DNA of 64,000 nt from the NCBI GenBank assembly GCA_020543525.1, contig JAHYIO010000033.1, forward strand, positions 2,480,001 to 2,544,000, written 5' to 3'. Origin of the DNA: Coriolopsis trogii (Eukaryota; Basidiomycota; Agaricomycetes; Polyporales; Polyporaceae). The notes beneath the pieces were generated by a model. It saw nothing but the letters and a program-made list of their open reading frames with translations. It made no database searches and was not told the DNA's origin. The translations under genes and the position numbers were made by a program. Positions 1-11,046 of this stretch are shown in pieces (position 1 is the stretch's first letter; every line of letters starts with the position of its first letter).

Positions 1-1689
1 ACGCCCTGTCACGACCGATGACCTAGAACGCGACCGAGTGTTAGAGCAACGTATTGCATTGTTCGGCTGGATAGAACCAAAACATTTAGACGTTCCAGAG
101 GGCGAAGGGAGCGAAGGGTTCTTGATGTTCGCTCAGCAAGGTGTTTTCGCGCTTCCGTTTCTGTCATTGAAACCGGACCGCCATACTTACAATGGTCTCA
201 TCCTTAGAACTGCTCAAGATCAATCACTATAAGGCGCCACGCGACAAACTCATTTGCATCCTGAATTGTTGCAAGGTCATCTTTGGTTCGCGCCTCGCCG
301 TCTCGATCCCGAGCCAACGTTGACCACCCATATACAGGACTTATTCGACATTTACGCAAGGACGAGAGCGCAGATACCTTCGTACCCATCTTGATCTACG
401 TTGTTATCAAGGCGAACCCGCCACATCTGCTATCGAACGTTGAGTAAGTCCAGTCTATGAACCTTATACGGGTCGAAGTGTTTGATGTCCGTTGCCTACA
501 GATTTATCAATCGGTTCAGAAACCCTGTGAAACTTCAGAGTGAAGCTGGGTATTATCTGTCCAGTCTGGTATGCACATACGCTGGTCATTGGAGCGCATA
601 CTAAGAAGCTTTTCGCTCAGATGGGCGCGGTATCGTTCATTGAGACTATGGACCACACCTCACTGTCGAATATTACACAGGAAGAATTCGAGAGGTATAA
701 TATCTGACATAGATCAACTCGTCCATGTCATCTCAACATTGAGCAGGAACGTGGAAGAAGCGATCCAGTCTCTGCCGAGCACAGGGAGTCAAACCCCTGA
801 GCGCGGTCTCACTTCTGGGTCCGGCACTCCACCACTCATGTCTGCTACGTCCTCGTCACACGCTGGAGAAGAGTCCGCACAACCGCTCTCGCTGCCAACA
901 CCCGGGACGTCCCTTGGCGAAGACGCACGCCGTCTCCTGCAGAAGACGGGCGACACGATCTCCAAGCCGCTGAGCGCGATCAGCCGGATATTCAACGAAG
1001 TCCTCGACGGCGCCGAAGACACGCTCTCTTATCTCCCCGGTCCGTTCGCTCCTCTCGAGCTCGGGCGCGAACAGCAGCAGCAACAGTTGTACGAGCAAGA
1101 CGGCCACGCCGCGTACCCGCAAGGTTACCCCCAGACGCCATCCGGACCTGGGATCGGGCTCGGACCGGAACACGGTGCGTACCGGCCCCCACTGCAGACG
1201 CCCTACAAACCCCGCATTAGGCGCGGCTCGCCGTCGCCATCCCCGAATGCGTCGCCCCAGCCGTCTATCCGGTCGGCGTCGTCCGCGCAGTTTCCGAATT
1301 TGCCACATGTGGAGGAGACCCCGTCGCGGTACCGGGCGCAGAGTTTGGGGCCGTACACGAACCAACCACTCGCGATGGGCCCGTCGCAACAGGCGTTCGG
1401 GATGCTGCAGCCGCCTCGGGTGAGTGAGCTTGGCGGCGGGGCGGGGCTGGGAGCGGGGCTGGGGCCAGGTGCGCATCTGTCGCGCACGCCGACGCCAAAC
1501 TTGGATCTGGCGGGGCTGCAGGATGAGATCGATAGGGCGCATGAACAGGCGGCGGGCGCTGCGAAGGAGACGCTGCGGCAGATATTCCCGACTACGGACG
1601 TGGAGATTGTGGAGTGGGTGTTGGAAGCGAATGAGGGGGATCTGGGGAAGAGCATCGAAGCGTTGTTGGAGATGACGAGTGGGACGTAG
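1..1689 (+). CDS. VPS9: VPS9-type Rab5 guanine-nucleotide exchange factor, 3' part (5' end outside window)
   Basis: The gene enters from the left edge, so its N terminus is missing. Reading across five introns (141-207, 286-337, 444-501, 569-620, 695-746; all GT-AG, 52-67 bp) gives one continuous frame. It contains the VPS9 domain core: [17 protein letters not shown], then [20 protein letters not shown], then an INRFRN motif and a [14 protein letters not shown] helix. After a proline, serine and glycine-rich linker of about 230 residues, the C terminus (about 1560-1686) is a CUE-like ubiquitin-binding domain with [20 protein letters not shown]. The same order, VPS9 then CUE, is known for yeast Vps9, which activates Rab5-type GTPases in vacuolar and endosomal trafficking. 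The function is a family inference; domain identity is clear. Confidence 0.9.
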
Positions 1690-2057
1690 ATTCATGTGTG
1701 GTGTGGACCCCGGACGTGAACGAGAGACGTATGTGGTTCAATGCATTTCTGGGACTCACATGTTGGAACAACCTGACAAAATGAGACCTTACAACTCCTG
1801 TTGCGGGATCGGTGAGTAGTCTCATCCTGGATTCTCTTTGCGTTGGATCCAAGCTAATTACGTTTGCTGCAGCAGCCAATACAGGTCTTTGGATAGCTTC
1901 CCTGTCGCTGGCATAGACCGTGAGTGAACACAAGCGTGCTGCGGCAATGAACGCTATATCATAAAGAGCGGCTCTCTTCTCTCCTCATCGCCCAGTTTGC
2001 GCCCAAAGCTCTTAGTGGACTGCACCTCTTAGCATCGCGCTCGCTCGCAGGGCCCCA
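1690..2057. other. Intergenic region between VPS9 and BTB1
   Basis: There is no convincing coding signal in these 368 bp. They should hold the VPS9 3' end and the BTB1 promoter. An AT-rich TATATCATAAA stretch near 1955 could be the BTB1 core promoter. Confidence 0.4.
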
Positions 2058-3686
2058 ATGGCCTCCAACGCGGAAATCCCTACAACCTCTCCCCTGGCCA
2101 GCTCTCACACTGCCCCGTATCCGTTCGACAAGCCGAATGCAGACTGCATTCTTCGCACTTCCGACAATGTCGACTTCCGCGTCTTCAGCCAGATCCTCAT
2201 TGTCGCGTCCCCCGTTTTCGAGCGTATGCTGGAAAACCGAGACCAGCTGGCGTATCCGGTCGAACCCCACATCATCGACGTCGCGGAGAATAGCAACATC
2301 GTCGAAATGCTCCTTGGTATCTGCTATCCCCTCAACAAGCCGCATACATTCCTGTTCGAGCAGTTCGAACCGGGACTACGTGTGGCGATCAAGTACGAGA
2401 TGGAGTTACCGCGGACCGTGCTCGTCGCGGAGCTCAGGACTGCTACCAAGAAACGTCCAATGGACGCATGGGCTGCCGCTTGCCGTCTGCAGTTGGAAGA
2501 TGTAGCTCTAGAAGCTGCGAAAGTCATTGCTTCACTGTCGGACGCTTCCACAGCGAAGTTGCAAGGGAGGTTTGAGGTACTAGATGATACGGCAGGGATC
2601 AGCGCGGGAAACTACTACCGTTTGGCTACATACTGCCGCCTCAACGCCAAGGTACCGTATGGGTTTGAGATGCTCGCTCCCCTTCCAGATCTTGCCGATG
2701 TCGAACATGCAGATGGTGCCACGTCTACCCCCTTCCCCGCTGAACGTCTGTCCCATCTCCTACCTCCAGACGTCATATGTTGCTCCTCTGATGGCATCGA
2801 CTTCCTCGCCCATAGAGCCGTCTTGGCGGCGGCTTCTCCCATCCTATCGGCGATGGTGCAGTCAGTGGCTGAATACCAACCGGCGAGCCTGCCTTGTGGA
2901 GAGCCGACTTTCTTGCCCCTCCCCCCTCTCCCGATACTGCGGTTCGATGAGGACAAGACCTCTGTAGGCATCCTCCTCGAGCTTTGCTATCCATACGTGT
3001 TCGACATTACCGATATGTCGGACCTGTCTCGTATCCCCGTCGCCCTCACCATCGCAAATCGCTACGGTCTCGGAATGGCGAGCCCACTCCTCGAGTCACA
3101 CTGGCAGAACGTCTCGAAACGCACCCCCATGAAAGCATATTGTGCTGCCATCCTGGCCAAGCACGAGGGTTGTACCCAACAGGCTGCCAGGGTCCTCCTC
3201 GAACATTCCCTCGAGGACCTGTACGAGCCTGAGTTGGAGCACATCCCTGCGCTGTCCTACCATCGTCTGCGCGAGTATCATGAGTTGTGCGGGCATATTG
3301 CAAAGATACGGCTGGAGAGTATTCAACCCAGTCCGATATCCATGTTGTTCCCGATAACGCGCAGGTGCATGGACGGCGTGCCTAACACCTGGCAGATCGG
3401 CCACCATTGGGTGGTACAGTCTGTTCAACATGCCATAGAAGAGACGAAAGTCAAGCCTCGTAGCCATTCCCTCGCTGCCATTGAGCTGTTCAGGGAGACG
3501 ACATCACGAGAAGTCTCCAACTGCTCCTTGTGGTGCGAGGATTGCCGCTCCCTCGCTACGGACATCTTCAAGGCAGATGCCGTCAATCAGGAGCTCGTGG
3601 AGTTGATGTATGAAGTGAGTCGTCGTGCTCGAGATGGATGTCATACTCTGATGGTTTGTCTCTTACAGATGCAACTTGAGATTTGA
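2058..3686 (+). CDS. BTB1: double-BTB/POZ domain protein
   Basis: About 524 residues after removal of an in-frame 54 bp intron (3615-3668). Two BTB/POZ-like domains follow one another. The first (residues about 24-130) starts FDKPNADCILRTSDNVDFRV. The second (about 240-360) starts PPDVICCSSDGIDFLAHRAV. Each is followed by a helical stretch typical of this family (WAAACRLQLEDVA; ALSYHRLREYHELC). A C-terminal module with a WCEDC cysteine pair ends in a tiny last exon encoding MQLEI. BTB domains mediate protein-protein contacts, often as dimers or cullin-3 adaptors; which partner applies here is unknown. It is one of eleven paralogous copies in the window. The ATG lies in GGCCCCAATGG. Confidence 0.85.
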   Translation: MASNAEIPTTSPLASSHTAPYPFDKPNADCILRTSDNVDFRVFSQILIVASPVFERMLENRDQLAYPVEPHIIDVAENSNIVEMLLGICYPLNKPHTFLFEQFEPGLRVAIKYEMELPRTVLVAELRTATKKRPMDAWAAACRLQLEDVALEAAKVIASLSDASTAKLQGRFEVLDDTAGISAGNYYRLATYCRLNAKVPYGFEMLAPLPDLADVEHADGATSTPFPAERLSHLLPPDVICCSSDGIDFLAHRAVLAAASPILSAMVQSVAEYQPASLPCGEPTFLPLPPLPILRFDEDKTSVGILLELCYPYVFDITDMSDLSRIPVALTIANRYGLGMASPLLESHWQNVSKRTPMKAYCAAILAKHEGCTQQAARVLLEHSLEDLYEPELEHIPALSYHRLREYHELCGHIAKIRLESIQPSPISMLFPITRRCMDGVPNTWQIGHHWVVQSVQHAIEETKVKPRSHSLAAIELFRETTSREVSNCSLWCEDCRSLATDIFKADAVNQELVELMYEVSRRARDGCHTLMVCLLQMQLEI

Positions 3687-4942
3687 CAGCTCGTCGGAGT
3701 CACCGTGTATGTGATCTTACTGCACATTGGGGAAAGTGAGGATCCCCCAGTTTTCGTATGTGGTTCAACCAGTATATGATTAGCACATGGATCGGGTATT
3801 ATTCAGGTTATACTTCAGTTATTCGCGACTCCGCACAAACTCCGCACGTTGAACACGAGGTATAAGTGTTCGAGTCGTTCGCCTTTCCAAGCCCTATCAC
3901 TTGCTCACGAGTGTCCACCATGACCGTAGTCGAAAACCCGATGAGCCCTCAGATATCCGCGGCTCCCTCCCCTTTCGATAAGCCGACTTCAGACATCATT
4001 TTGCGCACTTCAGACGCAGTTGACTTCCATGTCTTCAGTCAGGTCCTCATCGCAGCCTCCCCCTTATTCGAAGGGATGTTCGAAGTCCCCCAGCCTCCTC
4101 TTGAGCAGCAGAAACTGAAGATAGGGCGCCCAATCGTGGAGGTCACCGAGACCAGCGCCGCTCTCGAGACCCTCCTGCGCATCTGCTACCCTATCAATAA
4201 ACCGAAGGAGTGGTCGCTCGACGACATCGAGCCGGCTCTGCGCGCGGCAATAAAGTACGAGATGGAGCTTCCTACGACAGTCCTGACCGAGAATCTCGAG
4301 AGGCTCGCCGTTGCCGCGCCCTTGCAGGTGTGGGCCGTAGCGTGTCGAATGGGACTCGAGCCGCTCGCGCGCCATGCGGCGCACAACGTGCCCTCCTCAC
4401 CCCTGGCCGTCGAGCTTCTTGGACAGATGCACGGTATCTCGGCTGGGAATTACTTCCGCTTACGCAAGTTCCACCGACTCCAAGGGAAAGTCCCCTCTGA
4501 CTTCCTTTTCCTCAGCCCTTCCGGTTCAACCGCTGCGCCGCCGCGGGGCGGTCCAAAACCGTTTGACCACCGTCTGGACATTCCCCAGGATCCCGTTCCC
4601 GACCTTGTCTGTAGGTCGGGTGATGGAAAGGAGTTCCATGTGCACGCCACTGTGCTCTCTCTGGCATCTCCTGTGCTAAAGGAGAAAATTGCAGGCCTTC
4701 CATCCCTGGAGGAGGGCGCACCCCTTACTCTCGTTCTTCAGTCCCACAGTGCAGTTGTTGGCAAAGTCCTGGAGGCGATCTATGGTCTCGACCCTGAAGA
4801 GGATGATGGCGGCTCTGAACCGGCTAGCCCCCCTGTTCTTCCATCGCATCCTTCCGATGTTATGCCACTACTCCTCGCGGCAGAAGAGTTCGAGCTGCGT
4901 GCATCAGTGTTGTGCCGGTTGACCACGGACGGAGCGTCCACC

Positions 4943-7900
4943 TTGGTCGACTGTTCGACTGTCGACAAGGTTGACAGTCGGCCAGGAGAGGAGGCCGACT
5001 GTCCCACGCTTGGTCTACTGTCCCAGGCCTTGCGGCATGGCTTCCGATTGGCTAGGGACGCGTCACGAGCGCATTACCGACACGTTCAATCTTATCGACT
5101 ACACGGCCAACGGGCATTTTGGTACATTTCCACCAGCCGAGGATTCCAAAATGTTTCCATCGGGCACTTTGGAATTGTTCGGCCCAGACGCCCCGGCAGG
5201 TGTAGGCGACCGGCGCTGCGTCGCCAATCCTCGCTTATGCTTGGGTAAGATCTCCGATAACAAGTCGGAGGGTCCGGCCGGGAGAGAGCTGATGTCATGC
5301 CATCGGTGGTCCTGATCCGGGACTTTTCGGCTTCCCACGATACGAATTCCCCATAAAAAGCCCCCAAACTGTCCCCCTCACCCTCTTGTTCTTTCGCCCG
5401 TTTCTCCACCTTCCTGAGCCTCTGTCATGCTCTTAAAACCCGTCTTCTGACCAAGTCCCTGTCCTCTGAGGTTCACGTCTGTGAGTGCTTTCTTATGTGT
5501 TCTATAGTCAGTTCAATGAATCTCTCTTTCCAGTTCTCTTGTTGCATGCAGTACAGATGTCGAACACAAGAGCCATTTGTTTGTTCTGTTCTGTTCATGT
5601 GACTGTATCATAGAGTACGGTTTTTGTATTCCTAAATATTGATGAGCTGTTGCAATACATATTTTGCTGTCCATAAAAAACGACGGGACCGCCCATGATG
5701 CATGAGTAAGCCTGGGTGAGGACAAGGATGCCCATATAGCCTGTGAGAAATGCTGACGATGCCACGTCACCATTGGTGGATTGTGTGACGCTGTCTGGCG
5801 CTTGTTGGAACGGATGGAAATTTCTGGCCAATGTTACCAAAGCATTTGCAAAATTGCCCCTTTGGAAATATTTTGGTAGACAGATTAGCATCCTGTGGTC
5901 AGAATGCGGGACTGATGGGGCCAAAATCGCATTCTTGGTAAATTAGTACTAACGGCACTCCTACGTGTAGTACTAGTGTCGACGTCCTCATTGCAGGTCG
6001 CCTTTGATCAAGCACTGACCGCGATGGGCATCGATCTCTTAGTATTTCCTGCTGTAGACATATCCTTTTATTCTGAATGCATGCAGTTATCCATCTTGAT
6101 CCTCCCTACTATGGCTGCCTACACGGAATCCAAGCAACTCAAGGTGACCAAGGAAAGACTATGGTACTGCGCCCACTTTTACGACCACCCAGGCTACGGG
6201 GAGACTCCGAGGGATCCGCAATCGAAGGATGCGGCCGATAAGACGAAGATATGGTGCAAGTTGTGCTTCCAGCAGCGCGTCTTGTTGGAGATGCAGTTAG
6301 ACGAGCAGAATGGCAGAACTCGTGAGGGACATGAGATAGAACTCTATTGTGAGTATCACAATAGTCAATCGGTGTGCTTCGTTTGCTTATTGTGGACAGT
6401 ATGGAGCCTGCCGGCCGGTCGCGATGAACTTGGTCCGTGCTGGATTCCCACTACAACTGAACGCGGGTTCACCCATCTATATGATTGCGAGCTCACCCGT
6501 CCAGACATTAGAACTAAAGCTGCGCAGGATTACGACATCTATGTCCACTCGCCTTGCTCAGCCCGACGTGCAGCGCAATGTGCCGCGCGTGAACATCATG
6601 CTCAGGAAGCTCAACGCAGTACAGTCCCGCCGGTGGCCTACTATCTTGCACCTGCCGTTCAGGTTCCTAGGATTCCTTTCAATGTTAACGCATCACCCTC
6701 TGCGGGGGCGAATAGTACCCTAGGTGAATCACCGACTACACTTTCTCTGCTGTTCATCCCTGGCACTGCCGGTCCATCAGGAAGCCCAGGTCAAGTGTCC
6801 ACAGACTCGCCTTATCCTCTTCAATTTGCTTCTTTGCCAAGCTCTTACCTGTTTACGTCCTATTCTCCCCATCCGCATCCGGCACCTAGTCCCTCTCCCA
6901 GTGTGTCTAGCACTGGCAGCAGTGCATCAGGCTACCGGCGCTCTTATGATGCGGCTGGACTTGGTCTTCATGTCGGCTCTCCCACTCCACTCGCAAAACG
7001 TCCGGCACGTGCATCGGGGACACAATCTCTATCCCGTCAAGCCAGTTCCTTAGGCATCGTGACAGAACTGCTGGTTCCTGAATTTTCCCCTGATAGGCAA
7101 CAACTCTTCGAGTCCTTCCTCGCATGTCTCACCGCCGCCTTGGGTCTCCCTCTCTCATGGGTCGAGAATCCGATATGGATTGAATTTGTTGAGGAGTTCA
7201 TTTCTGGACGTTCTGCCCCCAATCCGACTCCGAGCCGAAAGGTTCTCACCACCCGTATCATTCCTGCAACAGTCAAGCACTACCATACGATCGCCCAGCT
7301 TCAGTGCAGAGGGAAGCTGGTCATGATATGATGGCTTTACTGCCGTGAACCGGCACCATCTTGTGTCTTTCATGATCACTGTCGAGCGGAAGGTATGCGT
7401 AAAACAACTTCGACAGTCCGTTGTAACTGACCTTTTTGTCTACTAGGTTTACACTGTACGCACATACGACACCTCCACAGAGCCGAAAACAGCGGAGAAT
7501 CTTGTCAGGATGATTTACGAAGTGATGCACATATTGGAGACGGAGTGGGAGGTCATCCCTGTTGCCGTTACCACCGACTGTAGTGGCGAATCATGTGCAG
7601 CCTGCGCAAGGATCCTCGCAGAGCGTCCGAGTCTAGTTACGCCTAACTGCTATGCCCATCAAGTAAGTGTGAAACTGCTTCTCTCTTTCCAACTTCTGAG
7701 CAATCTCCAGGTCGAGCATGTGGTGATAGACTACTTTGCTGTGAAGACCGACATATTCTTCTGGACTAAGCAAGCAGATGAGATCATCGCATGGCTGCGC
7801 AGCCGTACATACCTCCTCGGTGTCCTGAACAAGGTCCAACTTCAGCTGCCAGATGCTGCATCTCGAGGGCCTCCAAAGACGGTCATCAAGGGTGCGCCGA

Positions 7901-9791
7901 CCCGTTGGACAACAATGTACCTCTCATACAAGCGTCTCCTTGAGCTCAAACTCGCACTTGAACACTTGGCATTACATCCTGAACTCAACGCCTCTGGAAA
8001 TCGCAATAGCCAGCAGAAGACTGAAGATATGCTGAACAGACTCAAAAGCTCACTATTCTGGCACAACCTGGTGAGGTACGTAGCTCTGATGGATCCCCTT
8101 TTGGTACTGTACTCATGGTATTGATTGTAGGGTCAAGTTACATCTCGAGCCGCTCGCTGTTGCAGCAAACATAACCCAATCCGACGACTGCCGCCTTGAC
8201 GATGTTCTCCTCACATTTGGCTATCTGTACCAATCTTTCAATGCCGTTGTCGAGCCTCAGGATGATGCAGTTCGCACCGCCGTTCTTGAGAGTCTGGAGC
8301 GCTGGGCAAAGGCAGACCAAGACATTTTCATTGCAGCCGTTCTGCTAAACCCCTACCTCCGCCTCTCACCGTTTCGTGCCTCCCTGACTCAATACTTTGT
8401 GCCCACAGCCATGATCGGCCTCATCCATCGTCTGTGGGACCGCTTTTACCCTGGTGTCTTACCAAAACCAACGCTATCGGACCTCAAAAATTATCTGAAC
8501 TTTTCAGGTGCAACATATATAAGTATGCCTATTGTTCTCAGAAGTGAAAGCGAAGAGGCTCGCCGGAAGGTTTGTCGTCTTTTTTGTGTCTGTATTTATA
8601 CTCATTGTGTTCTGTCGCTTGCAGGGCATATCACCAGACCCAGTTGAAATCTGGAACAACTTCATCCCCAAAGCAGATCCGACGAGTAACACTCGTATTC
8701 CTCCTCCTTCTCTACCTACTCTTGCAATCCGTGTTCTCTCAATCTGTCCCTCTGCCGGAAACTGCGAGAGACTCTTCAGTATCCTGGGGATCATCATGTC
8801 CGATAGGCGGACCCGCCTTAGCACCACGAACCTCCTCAATATTGCAGAGCTGCGTCTTCATCTATGTGACGAGCAGGTCCGTAAGGATGCTAAGAAGTGA
8901 CTCAAGCGACATTTTGGGGAGCGCATCATGCAAGCGACTGAAAGCCGGGCAGCAGACTCGCAGCTCCCAGCAGAGATGAACCAGTCAGTTTCATCGGGTG
9001 CGTACTTGATGTGCTCGTTGTATCCTTTCGCTAGGCTTAGACTCATGACATGTTTACATGCATTTGAAGCCCCCGGCAATGAACAGTCACTGCCTAGTGA
9101 TCGTTCCTCACGCATTCGTCAAGCGATTGCAGACGGTCAGCGAGAACTTCAAGAGCTCATCGAGTACATGGAAGAACGGGACACCAAAGATTCTATACTA
9201 ACCTCCAACTCCTTCACTTCCATGATATGAGAACCTCTTCACAATCTGCTCGACTTTTTGAATGAATACTGGCAGGCCCGAGCCAACTCGTCACCCTCCA
9301 ATACTCTCAAGAAAGAGCTTGCTATATGGGACTTGTTGGATATGGATGCGGACGGCGACGATGATTCTTTGGCTGGGCAAGGGTCTGATGATATGACTAA
9401 TGATATTCTGCTAGTTTTGTAGATCTACAACTGTATGTATGCTCACATAGTTTTCTTCCGAACCTACAGTATGTGGTGAGCCCACCACCGCGCCGGCCAC
9501 CCGAAGTATTTTGGTATACATTCCTCTCTGCGACATTACAGCCCTTGAAACTGATTTTTCTGAGCAGGCAGATGCTATGGCCTGTACACTAGATACCTCA
9601 GATGCGATTCTACGGGCATGCACAGTGTGGATAATTCAAATAGTGTGTACGGCCGCACCCTAGTCGTGAGCGCTCACGATCTTTAGCGGGGGTGTGGGAG
9701 AGTGGACCACCCGTGTGAAAGACGGCATCCTACCTTTGCCAACTTTTGGCCGACTTGTCCACCTTGGTCGACTGTGTCAACCGTTGACCAA
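4943..9791 (+). mobile_element. hAT-type DNA transposon inserted in BTB2
   Basis: The interval separates the two halves of BTB2. Its edges are imperfect inverted repeats of about 42-45 bp: 4943-4984 begins TTGGTCGACTGTTCGAC, and 9747-9791 read on the other strand begins TTGGTCAACGGTTGACAC; both run inward to GTCGGCCA. The arms are rich in GTCGAC and GTTGAC units and are partly self-complementary. The interior carries a decayed hAT transposase on the plus strand. A perfect 8 bp target duplication was not found at these exact borders; GTTGACCA occurs at 4918-4925 and 9783-9790 and is a possible alternative. About 1.1 kb before the transposase (4985-6110) and 9422-9746 have no recognisable genes. 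Confidence 0.75.
6111..9421 (+). pseudogene. Decayed hAT transposase
   Basis: Reading frames in order give: a C-x2-C cluster typical of a BED-like finger (KIWCKLCF, about 6250); an in-frame 51 bp intron (6349-6399); a Ser/Pro-rich linker; SWVENPIWIEFVEEFI and SRKVLTTRIIPATV (7150-7270); a DUF659-like RNase H segment (DGFTAVNRHHLVSF, about 7334-7400, then VAVTTDCSGESCAACARIL); GAPTRWTTMYLSYKRLLEL; and the hAT dimerisation motif ICPSAGNCERLFSILG (about 8740-8785). The frame breaks at about 7331 (ATGATATGATGG, two bases lost or one gained). Frame continuity past TGA codons at 8898-8900 and 9228-9230 suggests premature stops, though the first could be a genuine C terminus. Catalytic competence is unlikely. 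Confidence 0.8.
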
Positions 9792-10515
9792 CCCGCACAA
9801 CACTGGCGTGCATTGAGCGCGAAGCTGCGCTCTGCGTGGCATGGTACCACGGCATTCTATCCGCTCGTCGCATACTATGTTGCCATCCGTGCCGCCCGTG
9901 CCAAGTGCACTCGGGAGGCAGCGCAGTACGTCTTACACATTTCCATAGAAGGAATCTACAATCCGGAGATGGAGTACATCCCAGCTCTTTCCTACCATCA
10001 CCTCCTCGCTCTCCACGATAAGTGTTCATGCAAGTCACACGACAAGATCAAGAGCATCTCATAGATGATCAAGCCCTCGCAGAACCTGGACGCTGAACAA
10101 GCCATTGCCGAGCTACCCTCGGACTCATGCGGCATGCCCGTTACGGAAGCTGCCAATGCAACACAATCTCATGACAAGCCGAGGAAGAAGGGTCGAAAGA
10201 TCAAGCGAACGCTGTCCTGGCTGCAGAGTCACTTGGCAGAGATGTTGGCTCAGCTACCTATGTCGGGACCCTGCTCGTCCAGGTATTCACCCTCTGTTGA
10301 GGAGCTGTTTCTCAAGGTGACCACCTCCTCTCCAGACACGGTGTGGTGTTGCGAGTGTCAGGAGATTGCGCAGAATATTATTGTGGTGCACAACGAGCTA
10401 CGTGTTCTAACCGTGTCACTTGCGCAGGTAAGTCGTTTACGTTCTCGATGCCTTGCGCAAATACCCTATTGAAAATAATCAACTTGTCTAGAGGGCCCTT
10501 GAGATCACGATATGA

Positions 10516-10855
10516 ATGAATGATCGTTGCGAGGAGGTTGTTGTCTCTCGGTTCTACTTGATATCGTTTGTTGTACTACAGTACTCGAATTTCCTTACGC
10601 TACAGCAAATGAAATCGCACTATAATAGTGGGGCATCTTACGAGGATAAGGACAAAATTGCGTATCAAGAAAAGGAGGTGTATGTTGATGGAAGACAAAA
10701 TTGACGCATAGCGCACGTTCCAATTCACTGTGACGTACACGCAAACAGATAGCTCGTTCCTCCACTGCGATCTTGCTCCGTTCCACACTATCACGTCTCC
10801 GGCTGGATTGTCGTCAAAATGCATACAATGCCGCGAGTTTCCAGAAGCGACCGTC
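10516..10855. other. Spacer between BTB2 and the Plavaka element
   Basis: 340 bp with only short open frames. No domain, RNA gene or repeat was recognised. Confidence 0.3.
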
Positions 10856-10875
10856 TACATCAGGAAAAGGTCCGG
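10856..10875 (+). repeat. Left terminal inverted repeat of the Plavaka element
   Basis: 20 bp, TACATCAGGAAAAGGTCCGG, identical to the reverse complement of 17976-17995. Confidence 0.9.
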
Positions 10876-11046
10876 AAATGATCCGGTCTGAACGTCTGGG
10901 GAGGTCTGAATTGAGCTGACCGCGTCTGGAATGTGCTGAGCAGCTGGGATCAGCTGGCCGCGGCTGGGATTGGCTGGCCTGGGGTCCACCACAGTCGTAA
11001 ATCAATGTCATTAATGGGTGTCGTATAGCATAATGTACATGCGGAA

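Larger units (their letters stand above)
3920..10515 (+). pseudogene. BTB2: double-BTB gene split by a 4.85 kb hAT element
   Basis: The 5' half runs from ATG 3920 (CCACCATGA) and encodes the first BTB (SDIILRTSDAVDFHVFSQVL) and most of the second (DLVCRSGDGKEFHVHATVL), up to ELRASVLCRL. Homology resumes at about 9792 with HWRALSAKL, then YPLVAYYVAI and EYIPALSYHHLLALHDKC, exactly where the paralogues continue. Removing 4943-9791 brings the two halves into one frame. The 3' half also has an in-frame TAG at 10062-10064, after which the C-terminal module (VWCCECQEIAQN) continues. A GT-AG intron (10428-10491) leads to a last exon encoding RALEITI. The copy is therefore inactivated twice, by the insertion and by a nonsense codon. 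A transcript through the 5' half would add unrelated residues from the transposon. Confidence 0.85.

Noticed and set aside
856..1695. Long minus-strand open frame opposite VPS9 (279 residues)
   Set aside because: Arginine and proline-rich shadow of the GC-rich VPS9 linker; the plus strand carries clear domains.
4918..4925. GTTGACCA as certain target duplication of the hAT element (second copy 9783-9790)
   Set aside because: It overlaps the right inverted repeat, and joining at it breaks the reading frame, so it is kept only as a possibility.
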